NCBI GenBank assembly: GCA_021927905.1
Contig: BLLK01000058.1
Location: 372,001-436,000, forward strand
Direction: 5' to 3'
DNA: 64,000 nucleotides
From: Chaetoceros tenuissimus
Taxonomy: Eukaryota; Bacillariophyta; Thalassiosirophyceae; Chaetocerotales; Chaetocerotaceae
Below, one piece after another: positions 33,841 to 44,150 of the stretch (position 1 is the first letter of the stretch; every line of letters starts with the position of its first letter). A program made the position numbers and the translations under genes. The notes beneath the pieces were generated by a model. The model was not told the origin of the DNA, ran no database searches, and saw nothing but the letters and a program-made list of their open reading frames with translations.

Positions 33841-35745
33841 TTAAAAGGGTGAAAATGGTGGAGACAGAATTCTCTTGTCGGCAGGAAGTATCTGCGAAAC
33901 TTTGTTGTACTTGTCAGATTTGTACTTTTCATAAACAGCGTTGTTTTCGTGACTCTTTATATCAATTGATTGCTCATGAAGATCCAATACAGAATCAAGT
34001 AAGTCATTAGTACTATATCCCGAGTAGTGCTCAAGTGTTTTACTGAAAAACGACTCTTCAGACTCGCCAACGTCCTTAATATCTAATGTAGCTCTAGCTA
34101 GGTAAACTGCGGTAGCTGCAATCAAGGAGGGCGGCCGACAAAGAAATATTGGGTTCATCGTTGCAAGTTCTAGAAAGTAGTTGACCAAGTGTACAAAAGT
34201 CCCTTGGGTTTCGGATTTATCTGCATCTCCCATAGAGCAAACTGGTCTGTGAAGTCCATTTCCACTGACATAGCTTGCTCGAACAAAAATATTGGCAAAA
34301 TGCTGAGGAGTGATGAGGTGAAGTTTGAACGACAGCAGTGAACAGATATCCATTTCCATTTGAATGAATTCCGAGGCTCTGTATTGAGATGCACTTATGT
34401 ACACAAAGTCTCCAAGGTCTGGATAGTTCTCATCGTGCATTTTGGATGCAATCATCATGCACGTGCATCCTAAAAGCTGTACTGATCGACGGTCAATGCA
34501 GAGCGTTCTACCGGATTCTTTACTACTGCTACTACTGCTGCTATTGGAACAACTAGAGTCTTCATCCCAAATATCATGTACAGAGTTCCTCACCATTTCA
34601 AAGTTTTCATTTGCGAGACATCTATCCACAAGACCGATGGCAGTATGAAGAGTCATATTGGAAAGCTTGTATTCTCCCGATACCTCAATCATCCAATCCA
34701 CGAGAACTTCACGAATCTGTGCGGTCATCACATCTCGGCCCTCGCCCTTCTTCTGTCTAGATAAGTAATTCATGTAGTAGTCAAATCTTTTCCTGTTGAA
34801 GGAAAATCCTGAAGATGTCTCATCCACGGACTCTGATAAATTGGAGATAGAAGATTCGGAATTCATTTCACTAGTATCTGATTTGTAAAATGTGGTGAAA
34901 TTCTTGACAGGTCTAAGCGCAAAATCAATCTCTATAGTAGCTTCACTATCTTCGCCTGACTGTTTCTTGGCTTCAAGAAGTCTAGGGGAACGTCTACGTA
35001 TTTTGGCCGATGGCTGTTGAGATTCTGAATCTTCCTCAGTTGTATTCCTTAAATGTAACGGAAAAAAGTTTTCACGTACGAATTCTAAATCAAGTTCTTT
35101 TTCGTAGAGGGATGCAATGTATTCACTAGAGTAGGATGACAAATATGACTCAGTCAACATATGAGACGAGTTATGATTGTAGTTGAAAGGGCAACCACAA
35201 GATCCGTTGACACTACTACTGCACGGTTTCCTTTGCTGACACTTTGAAATAAAGGGACAAACGATAGATTTCACTCCAGGAGGTAGCTGTGATTTTGAAG
35301 TAGCTATACTGGCAGTATCTTCACTACTAAATCTTGAACTGGAGGACGAAGACGAGTTATCAATCTTGGATCTCGTCCTTTGTGCTACAGATTCAAATTG
35401 CAGATCTGTAGCAACATTATCGCAGCTTTGGACTAGTTTCTTTTTCGGAGCAGGTAATGGTACTGGTGAAGGAGTAATAAGAGAATTTCTTTTCTGCTTT
35501 TTTGATACATGCTCTTGTGTGTTTATTTCTGGTTGCTTGGATCGCGTGGTTCTTCTCTCTGCACCCTGTGTAAATGTTGAAGATTTTCTTTTTACATGTG
35601 TAGATTTAGTTTTGGTGTTTGTAGTCTTTTTGGAAGACTTTCTTTTGGCATGTTTTGAATCATGAGAGGTATGTGAAGAATGAGACGCTATACATTTTGT
35701 GTTTTCGGTCCCTAAACGCTTCAATTGTGCCCTAGTTCTTGGCAT
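33841..35745 (-). CDS. A/B-type mitotic cyclin
   Basis: Single exon, 634 aa. The start at 35745 is the first ATG of the frame. The cyclin box lies at about residues 335-500, with MTAQIREVLVDWMIEVSGEY and later LLGCTCMMIASKMHDENYPD, the hallmark of A/B cyclins that bind CDK1/2-type kinases. A cyclin C-terminal fold follows from LHLITPQHFANIF. The long N-terminal region is basic and Ser/Thr-rich. An RxxL (RAQL) at residues 5-8 could be a destruction box, but it lacks the full consensus. A Cys-rich patch (about 175-200: CPFISKCQQRKPC, then CGCPF) is unusual for a cyclin. The promoter has E2F-like sites (see next entry). Confidence 0.9.
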   Translation of the reverse strand: MPRTRAQLKRLGTENTKCIASHSSHTSHDSKHAKRKSSKKTTNTKTKSTHVKRKSSTFTQGAERRTTRSKQPEINTQEHVSKKQKRNSLITPSPVPLPAPKKKLVQSCDNVATDLQFESVAQRTRSKIDNSSSSSSSRFSSEDTASIATSKSQLPPGVKSIVCPFISKCQQRKPCSSSVNGSCGCPFNYNHNSSHMLTESYLSSYSSEYIASLYEKELDLEFVRENFFPLHLRNTTEEDSESQQPSAKIRRRSPRLLEAKKQSGEDSEATIEIDFALRPVKNFTTFYKSDTSEMNSESSISNLSESVDETSSGFSFNRKRFDYYMNYLSRQKKGEGRDVMTAQIREVLVDWMIEVSGEYKLSNMTLHTAIGLVDRCLANENFEMVRNSVHDIWDEDSSCSNSSSSSSSKESGRTLCIDRRSVQLLGCTCMMIASKMHDENYPDLGDFVYISASQYRASEFIQMEMDICSLLSFKLHLITPQHFANIFVRASYVSGNGLHRPVCSMGDADKSETQGTFVHLVNYFLELATMNPIFLCRPPSLIAATAVYLARATLDIKDVGESEESFFSKTLEHYSGYSTNDLLDSVLDLHEQSIDIKSHENNAVYEKYKSDKYNKVSQILPADKRILSPPFSPF

Positions 35746-35875
35746 CTTTTTACAGTAATCAAAAATAAAGAAGGTTGGAAAGAGAGAGACGTAGATTCTT
35801 TTGTATCTCTTGCTTTTTATGATGATATTCAAACGTTGATGTAGTGGAAAAATTGCACAATATGTTTGTATGTTG

Positions 35876-35947
35876 TTTGGCGCCCAATCAGTCCTTGCAA
35901 AAAATTGAGCGGGAAGATGAAAATCCTACAGTGTACTTTTGGGCGCG
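35876..35947. promoter_or_regulatory. E2F-like sites and CCAAT box upstream of the cyclin
   Basis: Within about 200 bp upstream of the cyclin start codon are TTTGGCGCC (35876-35884), which matches the E2F core TTTSSCGC; an overlapping CCAAT (35884-35888); GCGGGAAG (35909-35916), which resembles an E2F half site; and TTTTGGGCGCG (35937-35947), an E2F-like variant. The cluster in a cell-cycle gene suggests G1/S-type control, inferred from known E2F/DP targets. Confidence 0.6.
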
Positions 35948-37180
35948 TTAGGGTCAGGGGCTCAATATTTTTAGAAACTTATCTCACCCCCTTACCAGAC
36001 ATATAACGTCTATCTCTTCGTTCATTTTGTTGTACCATACGTTTTTTATCATACTTCTTTTCGCGATATCATGAACAAATGAAAAAACTGTCTCGATTTG
36101 AAAAAAATCATTTAATTTGGAATTGTGAGCACACCGTACAACATTTTGCAGTACATTTTCATACTGTGTCATGCCCGGGAGATTAGGCTAATTTAGCTAA
36201 TATCAGCGATGACTCATTATCGCTCACAAAATGAAAAATAGAAGGTTACGCCAACTGATGAAGGCTTACCATGCCGAAACAAGTGGCTCTCATCTCCACA
36301 CATTGTTTTGGATCTACCTCTAACTATTAAAACTAGTTTCGAAAAAGTTCTACTTTACATCTACTCTACACTATACACCAGATTTGCTCTACATGATGCT
36401 GATACACAAATTATATAGAGTAAATTCTAAATATAGTGTATATTTTGTACGAATAGTCGTCTTTGAAACTTTTGATACCTCTATTTGATCGATGACATTA
36501 TGAATCTCAATAACTAAAACATATCTGATCCTCATATATTTTAATTGATGATACCCACTCCCAACACTGCTGAATCCATACTTCGGTTAAGTTGATTTGA
36601 CTAAAACTCACGCATCTTCTAGATGATAAACTTGTAAATTAAAAATTACAACCTCAACAGGTATGCAAGTCCATCAAAATCTTTTTTGATTGATTCTTCT
36701 ACAACCCACCAATTTGCATCATCATTAGAATTTAGCTGACATGAATGACGCATGTTTCGTGTGTATTGTGGATAATGGACGAGAGTAAGTTAGATCATTC
36801 TTTCCTCGAGAAACTCCAATATTTCTAGCACATACGGCCCAAATTATAAATTTAACATTGCTTTTTCTTTCAGTCTCTCTCATGTTTATTCTTGATATAT
36901 GTATCGCATTGTCCAAGATTGACATCTAGGTCAAACTTTTGCTTTTTACGATTACATCACAGAGTCAACTCTAACTGTGTTCCCTTAGATTCAATTAAAT
37001 ATTGTATTTCCTACTTTGACAAGTCAGTATTGATAGTAATAAACTCGTGCGTGTTGAAGCTTCATGATGAACTTTCAGTGATGTGATTGTTTTCTTCTTC
37101 GCAATCCAATAAATAGAATCCTCGAATCCTATTGGTCAAACAAGGATTTTTTGAGTGGCCAAGAGGAAGGAAGACACTCT
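35948..37180. other. long divergent intergenic region
   Basis: About 1.2 kb between the cyclin promoter sites and the start of the TRF4-like gene. It is AT-rich. Small open frames on both strands are short and lack motifs. No gene, RNA or mobile element is supported. Confidence 0.4.
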
Positions 37181-40100
37181 ATGTACGTACATGCAGTTCC
37201 TATTTCTCTCCCAGTACTTAGCACAAAACACATAAATTCATTACAGTACTTTGTTGTGCGATCAATCGACACTCCATATCAAGTGAAAAAAACATTCATC
37301 ACCATTACGCCTTCAAACACAAGTAAAAGAGAACCTTCTCTAGCAGCTAGCGGAACAAAAAAACGCAGTTACTACAAGAGAAGAAAAAAACGCAAATCTA
37401 CTACTACAGAAGAAAAGAAGAGTCAAAACCCGATCACCTCATTAGGGTTACCTGTATCTGAAAATTTACCAAAAAACACCGAGGGCAAAAAGAAGAGGAA
37501 AAATCGGGGTAGAAAAATGAAGGGGGCTGAGGCTGAGACAAGTAGCACCCCAAGTTCAAGAAATTCACCTCTTTGTGTGGAGTTTAGTTTCCACGAAAAA
37601 GGGAAACTAAACTCCACACAACAACATAGTACTGTAGAAACAACAAATGAGATGACGAGCAGTAAGACCTCTTTGGACCCACGATCATGGTTCCAATCCC
37701 TCTCTGCAGAAGAGAAAGCAAAGGCCATTTGTCTCGGCGATAGGAAATTTATCAAGCTTTTCCTAGAGTCAACCAGAGGTAAGTCGAACGTGTTTGGCAA
37801 TGTTGGAGTGGTAAAGTGAATAAACATGAATGAGTCTTGAACCTTCATCCGAACGACTGAGATGCTGAAAATGTTGAGATTTTATTTTATATACATATTT
37901 GTTTGTAGACTGGCAGTCTTTTTGCTGAGGTTTTACAAATGGACTCATTTTTAGGCTGTCATCCTTGCGAGAATTCATTTTTGACCTACAGTCTTGTCTA
38001 ACACTCTCTTTTTAACTTGTTTAGGCTCAGCCAACTCAAAATCAGTCGAAATCACAAAGAAAATACGGATTGAATCCGTGGAACAAATATTAGGTTCCGA
38101 TAGATCAAAGCCTGTCGAGGCTACAGTGTTTTCTCAGCCCAAAAACATGGGCCCTGTAGAGTCAAACTCTAGTAAACAGAATTCATTGGAACAAGGCAAG
38201 GAGAAACTTGGAGAGGACGAAAACGAGGAGAAGGAGAGCGTTTCATGTCCACCTGGCGAATCTCCTAGATTAGTAACCGAGGCTCACGAACATATAATAC
38301 AAGACGAAGATTCTTTTGAAAAAGAAGAAGCTTGCACGGAGGAAAAGGAAGATCAGGGAACCACCATTCATTTTGAAACTGGGATCAAGATTACAATACC
38401 TCATAATTCGCAAGCAAATAAAAAGGTCATTGCTAATGTCAACCAGGGGAAGAAAGCAGCGACTCCTCCAGTTCAATCCACTTCTTCCACAGATACTACA
38501 GAAGAACAAGTCTCCACTAATGAAGTGCATCAACATGTTGAATTTGGGGCGCTCAAGAATAATTCCAGTTCCAGCACCATTACTGAGAGTAAGAAATTTG
38601 CAAATCGTGCAATGAAAGAGTCTTCTTATAGATCCTCGTCCTCGACAATCCAGAAGAATCTAAGGTTTGTTTTCAGTGCTTCACAAAAATTTTCAAGGAC
38701 GAATTCCAACTCTACACATAAGGAAAGTCTACTCCTCACCTTAGATCCAACGTATTTGTCCAATGATCAATTTTTGGATGATGCTGAGAATATTATTGAA
38801 ACAAGATGTGGTTCAAAATACTCGTTTCTCAGTGAAGAATTCCGGATACAAGGCGAAAATAATGATTCGTCACTGCACTGGTTTAGTCAGTGTTTAGACT
38901 CTGAGGGAAAAGAAACCTCTTTTGTAGTTTTACTTTTGGCTCGGATAGAACAAGCTATTCTTGAGTCATATCGATCATATAGAGGGATGAAACGAGTAAA
39001 GAAGGAAAATCTTCCCAGTTATTTGAGAGTAAAACTTTGCAGCAAAGTTATACTGACAGAACTTTTCAAGACGAAGAAGAGTCTTCTCGAATATAACTTA
39101 TTGGGATATGAGGTAGATATTTCTCATTTCTCCATAAAGCCTATTCAAATTCAAGATTTACTCATGGTTCCTTGTGACAAATTATATGCTACATACAACC
39201 CAGATCTGAAGACACCCCCAAGTAGTGATCCTGTAGATGCTTTAGTTTTCAAGTGGAATAGAGTCATCACTGCAGCAGAAGAGGTTGTGAATAAATCTCG
39301 ACCACCGACGGACAATGAAGTGATGGAACTTTTTGCTGAGGATACTTCGATAAAAAAATCCAACAAGAAGAAAAAGAAGAAAAGGGTAAGTGCCATTACT
39401 TCACGAAGAAAATATATTAAAGTTCGTATTCGTTTCACTAACCTCTATAAAAAAGAAAAAGAAAAACAACAAAACTAAGGTGGAAAATCAGAACGACAAA
39501 TCTGAAAATACAAAGGATGATTTGTCAAAAAAAGAAGAGCCAAAATTAGACATTTCAAAAGTTCAGCAAGAAACAGAGTCTAAAACTGAGTCTTCTGCTG
39601 ACTGTGGAACGTCTTCCTCCTCGGTTGTATCAGCTGTATCACAATCATCATCGAAAAAGAAATCTACAAAAGAAAAACAAACACAGACTTTACAGAGTTC
39701 TAGAAATGATGCTTCCACTGAAACTACGACAATATCGAAAGTAAATGGTGTTCAGAGTGTCTTGAGTACTGGACGCATTGAAGAATCCTCACAAGACCAG
39801 AATGATGAAGGCTGGGAAACTGTTGAATCAAAAAAGAACAGAGAAAAGAAGAATTCTTCTAATAAACAAAACGAAAAGTCGAACTCTCAAGGTGGAAGTG
39901 GCTCAAGTCGGAAGAGCAAGAGCAAAAAGAACAGGAATCGTAATAGACAAAAGGACAAAGAGCAGGCTAAAGCAAATCTAGACTCTTTAGAAGAAGGTAT
40001 AGCGAAAAGAGGAACAAATACTACGAAGGCTCTGATGGAGGAACGGAATAAAAGACAGGGGTCTGGAAACAAGAAGAAAGTTGAGGCTAGACCAGCTGTT

Positions 40101-42554
40101 CCAGCAAAACAGACAAGCAAAAATGGGGCGACAATTAGAGATGTAGTTCTTGGGAATTTGGGTGGTACTGGAAATTCGCGTTTTCCAAGCACGGAGAATG
40201 CTGGAACTCAAAGTCGAAGTTCAGTTGGTACAAATACCAAGGACAAAGCCTCCAATCCTAGTTCTAAGAAGAAGAACCTTGTTGCGGACCAAAACACTGC
40301 CTCAACTCTACAAGAGACTGTTTCAGCTACCTCGAGATCCTGTGCAAATGCAGAAGATTCTGCTAAGGCTACATCCAAGAGGATACCGTTGTCAACTAAA
40401 TCTTCTATAGATGCTACAAACAATAACTTAGAGGGTAGGGACAATTCAAGTGACAGTACATGCGATGATATGGGCAGAAGTTTAGCAACATCAACAAAGA
40501 AAAGCGCAGCACCACCCCTTCAAACTCTAGTTGGACCAGGAAACTTGAACAGCGCCAACTCATCTGTCGCATCAAGTCTTGAAGCTCCTCACGCAACTCG
40601 ACATGGTGCGAATAAGCACGCATCATCTAAAGAGAATGATGTTGGATATCATCTTCTCAAAGTTTGTGAGAGATTATCAGCTGATATGAATTCTTTCATG
40701 ACAAGGAGGAGTCTAGCTCTTGCACAGAGGCGGCAAGAAAGAGGTGCATTGCTTGCATCTCTTCAAGAGACAGTGCAAAGCATTTGGATGGAAAACTGTC
40801 ATGTTGAAATGTATGGTAGTTGCGCAACAAAACTTGATCTTCCATCATCTGATCTTGATGTCGTTGTTTGTGGCTTCAATTCTATTGATAAAGAGAGTTC
40901 AAAGAAGAAGTCTGGTTCAGACGAGAACGAGGACACTGGGACTTCTCCTGGAACTTCGATGAATAGTGATATGCAGGCGTATGCCAATCAATTTTATCCA
41001 CCTTTATCTGTAAATGGGACACGTGTTTATAGGCTTGCAAGTGAACTTGAAAGAGTACCTTGGGCAGTCCAAGTAAAAGCAATTCCGACTGCTTCTGTTC
41101 CTGTCATCAAGATTCTTGCTGATCCTTCTAGATTACCAGGAGCTGCTGGTGCAGATTGGATGATTCAACAACAGCAAATGGCCGCAGCTGCAGTAGCAGC
41201 CACTGATATGAATTCTGGAAAGATGCCTGTATCACAATCTTCTAGTAATCATAAAGAGGGATCAAGCTTTGGAGATGAAAATGAAGACGATGAAAACGAA
41301 CAGACAAATAGCAACGGCATTAATCATCACATGCCTTCAATTACACATCCTAATCAGCCCACCTCTTATCATACAGCTATTCCACCATGGAGAGGTGCAG
41401 ATGTAATGAATGGTCTCCTTTCACTTGATATTACTTTTGAGGGTCCTGAACATGGTGGTCTAGGTTCAACTGCATTTTCGGAAAAGATCGTTAAAGAGGC
41501 TTGTCTGGAAACCGGCTTACCGCCAGAACAAACGCCTGTTGTACAAGTTCTAATGGTCATTAAGGAATTACTAGCTCAAAGGAGATTGAACGAACCGTTC
41601 TCAGGCGGCCTTTCAAGTTATGCTATTTTACTCCTTGTTGTTGCAGTAGTGAAAGAAAGAAGAATTATCAAAAAAGAATTGGAAAAGATAGAAAAGCAAA
41701 GGCAGGCTGTTGAGGGCTCTTCGGTTAACCAGGAAGGAGTGGTGGATTCAAAATCAACTGTCTGGCCAAGTGAAAAGTTTTCCAAAGGAAAGGCTCACCC
41801 CGAGAAGAAGAATGAAGCCACAGCTGTGCCATCCCTTCCAAAACGATCTTCATGGGCGTCTATTGCTATGAAATCTTCTTCAAATCACACACAGACGGAT
41901 GACGATGACAATGATGATGAGATAGTGTCAAAGAAAACTGAAGATGCACAACCATCTGTATCTTCAAAGGCTGAGGTAAAGTCTACAACAGCGAAGTCAG
42001 TTGGAAATGAGACAGGTATTAAGGATTCGACTTTTTTCCCTCAAGGATCTAATGATGTTCTAGAAGTCTTGTGTTCCGGCGAACAAACAGCAGGAAAGCT
42101 CCTCATGCACTTTCTACTTTTCTATGGTCGCCATTTCGATGCCATGGCTACTTGCATTGATGTCAGTGGAACACACCATCCTGATTACAAAATAAAACAA
42201 CAGTCCAAAATGCATGCCAGTATGCAATTGTCGCCATTTACAGTGAGGAAAGCGGGGGGTTCATACAATCCTATTACAGAGATGTATACAGTCGATCCAG
42301 TAATCGTCTATGATCCATTAGAAGGGGCTGAATCGAACAATGTAGCGAGAAGTTGTTATGCCTGGGAAAATATCCGTTGGACATTTGAACAATGTTATAA
42401 TACTCTTTCAGGTGTAGTCGAACTTGGGGCGGGGTCCAGTAATAATAGGAGTAGAAGCAAAACATGGCCTCAGCAGGAGAATGCATTTGAAAAGCAGTCG
42501 TCGTCTCAAGTCGATGAGCTATCACCGCTACTGGAGCTTTTGTTGTCATTTTAA
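37181..42554 (+). CDS. TRF4/PAPD5-like noncanonical poly(A) polymerase with very long N-terminus
   Basis: Three exons: 37181-37778, 38025-39385 and 39456-42554 (1685 aa; introns 246 and 70 nt). The C-terminal part is a Pol-beta-type nucleotidyltransferase: VEMYGSCATKLDLPSSDLDVVV holds the GS and DxD metal ligands (about residue 1110), and the PAP-associated region includes GGLSSYAILLLVVAVV and KLLMHFLLFYGRHFD. It most resembles TRF4/5 and PAPD5/7, nuclear enzymes that add tails to aberrant RNAs in TRAMP-like surveillance. The catalytic core is split by low-complexity inserts. The first 1000 residues are Lys/Ser-rich and disordered, apart from a more ordered block (about residues 430-650). The start is uncertain; a later ATG in exon 1 is possible. 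Confidence 0.82.
37573..37621. repeat. perfect 20-bp hairpin inside coding sequence
   Basis: The segment at 37573-37592 is the exact reverse complement of 37602-37621, with a 9-nt loop between them. It lies in exon 1 of the TRF4-like gene and codes for residues on both sides of FSFHEKGKLNS. A perfect 20-bp inverted repeat is not explained by the protein sequence. Confidence 0.95.
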
Positions 42555-43205
42555 TTAGCAAATATTTTATTTACATGTTTGAGGGATCTCATGTACATAA
42601 GCTGTGACGAAGCAAGATAATACTATTCGTACATTACAATTTTATTAAAAAGAAAGCTAGATTTATTCCAGTTTTGATTCAACTCTTATATTGTTCCAGC
42701 ATAGATATTTTTCCTTTCAAAATCCATCGATGGGCTTCCTTCCGAAGTGAAATTCCCCTACACACCTCATTCAACATATTGCAAGCAAGTAATCCAAAAC
42801 AAAATAGTCATGATGATATCAAAGTCCATAAGAAACAGTCTATATTGATAGTATCAATTCATGACAAGATAACAGAAGACATTCATGGTAAAATGAGATT
42901 ATTATAAATATAAACAATCTATCTAGCTAGTAGGCTGCTTGCTAAAAGAAGTAGTATCGACAGCTTCAATCCATCTGAAAATCTTGTCATATTTTGAAAC
43001 CTAGGTCTCGGACCACTCAAAATTATACCGAAAAAGTGTCTTCGATCCTTTTGGTTCCAATTTATGTTTTTCTCGAAATATGTTCAAAGTATAGCATGTA
43101 CTCTACGTACTCTACTTTGAGCAATACTTGTCATTCACAAAACTATCAGTGACGTTGAAAGTTATTCATTTCTCTATGCTAGTTAACGCAGCCATATTCA
43201 GACTT
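42555..43205. other. convergent intergenic region containing GPx 3' UTR
   Basis: This 651-bp stretch lies between the 3' ends of the TRF4-like and GPx genes. The right part should be the GPx 3' UTR with a candidate SECIS. No additional gene is supported. Confidence 0.5.
43066..43140 (-). ncRNA. candidate SECIS element of the glutathione peroxidase mRNA
   Basis: On the minus strand, about 72 nt past the GPx stop, AATGAC (ATGA at 43134-43131) is followed after 12 nt by AAA. The 3' partner CGAG lies at 43075-43072. Between them AAGTAT pairs with ATATTT and TCAAAGTA pairs with TACTTTGA, and GTAC/GTAC could form an apical ministem. ATGA - AA - GA order and spacing fit a eukaryotic SECIS, but the placement of the unpaired AA conflicts with the strongest pairing, so this is a candidate only. 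Confidence 0.45.
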
Positions 43206-43844
43206 TTAGTCCTCGCTCTTCTTAACCTGCTTCAAGAGCTCCTCGATATTACTCTTGAAACTGAGTGGGCTTTCAGTAGGTGCAAAGCGTTTCACAGGTT
43301 TTCCGTCTGGGCCAATAAGGAATTTCGCAAAATTCCATCTGATATCGTTTGAATCAGATCCTTCCGTTTGTAACTCTTGCTTCAAATATCCAAAGACTTC
43401 TCTTGCATTTTTACCATTCACATGAGCCTTTTCGAAGAAAACGAGCCTATCCTTAGCATCAAACTTTTCTACAAACTTGAGAATTTCCTCTGGGCTGCCT
43501 GGTTCTTGAGATCCAAACTGATTACATGGAAAAGCAAGAATTTCAAGTCCCTTCTCACGCAGTTCTTTGGATAGCTCTACAAATTCGGTATAATTTTGTT
43601 TGGTTAGACCTCATTTACTGGCGACATTCGTCACAATGAGTACTTTGTTTGAGTAGTCTTTCATTTCTTTCTCAGTTCCATCGATAAGTTTGTCCATACA
43701 TGCATAAAAACTATCGACGAAAACTGGCTTCTCTTTGCCAAAGGCAAATCTAGTTATAGAATCTTGAAACTTCTTGAGCACCATTAGAGGAGATTGATAC
43801 AATATGTACAGAACAGTGATTAGAAAGATTGCTAAGTAAAGCAT
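43206..43844 (-). CDS. selenocysteine glutathione peroxidase
   Basis: Single exon, 212 aa, with an in-frame TGA at 43613-43611 that encodes residue 78. Reading TGA as selenocysteine gives NVASKUGLTKQNY, matching the GPx active site NVAS-x-U-G. Translation in the same frame continues with FPCNQFG and RWNFAKFL, supplying the Gln and Trp of the catalytic tetrad. The enzyme reduces hydroperoxides with glutathione or thioredoxin. An N-terminal hydrophobic segment (MLYLAIFLITVLYILYQ) may anchor or target it to the secretory pathway. A candidate SECIS is in the 3' UTR. It should not be annotated as two fragments. It is divergent from the plastid NDH-2 gene. Confidence 0.93.
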
Positions 43845-44150
43845 TTGCTTCGTAAAATTACACCTATTGCGTTCAAAAGAGTGTGGTGTGATGGAGGAGA
43901 TGGGTTCTTATTTGTATTCCTTCTCATCGCATCTGCATCTCAAAAGAAGAAGGAAAGAGAAGAAGAGATGACGTGGTTGTGTGGTCTGTAAGATGATGAT
44001 AATTTTGGATTTCGGAGAATTAGGTGTCAATCAAAAGATGATCTGCATTCCTCTCCTGAAAGAATTCAAAAATGTACTAGAAGCTTCTGTTTCTCATTTA
44101 TTATTTATTATTGAAATTGTGTAAAAGAATTCCTACGAAAACAGAAACCT
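43845..44150. promoter_or_regulatory. divergent promoter of GPx and NDH-2 genes
   Basis: A 306-bp gap between divergent start codons of two redox genes. TGACGTGG at 43969-43976 is a bZIP-type (CRE/UPRE-like) half site; its use is unproven. Confidence 0.35.
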
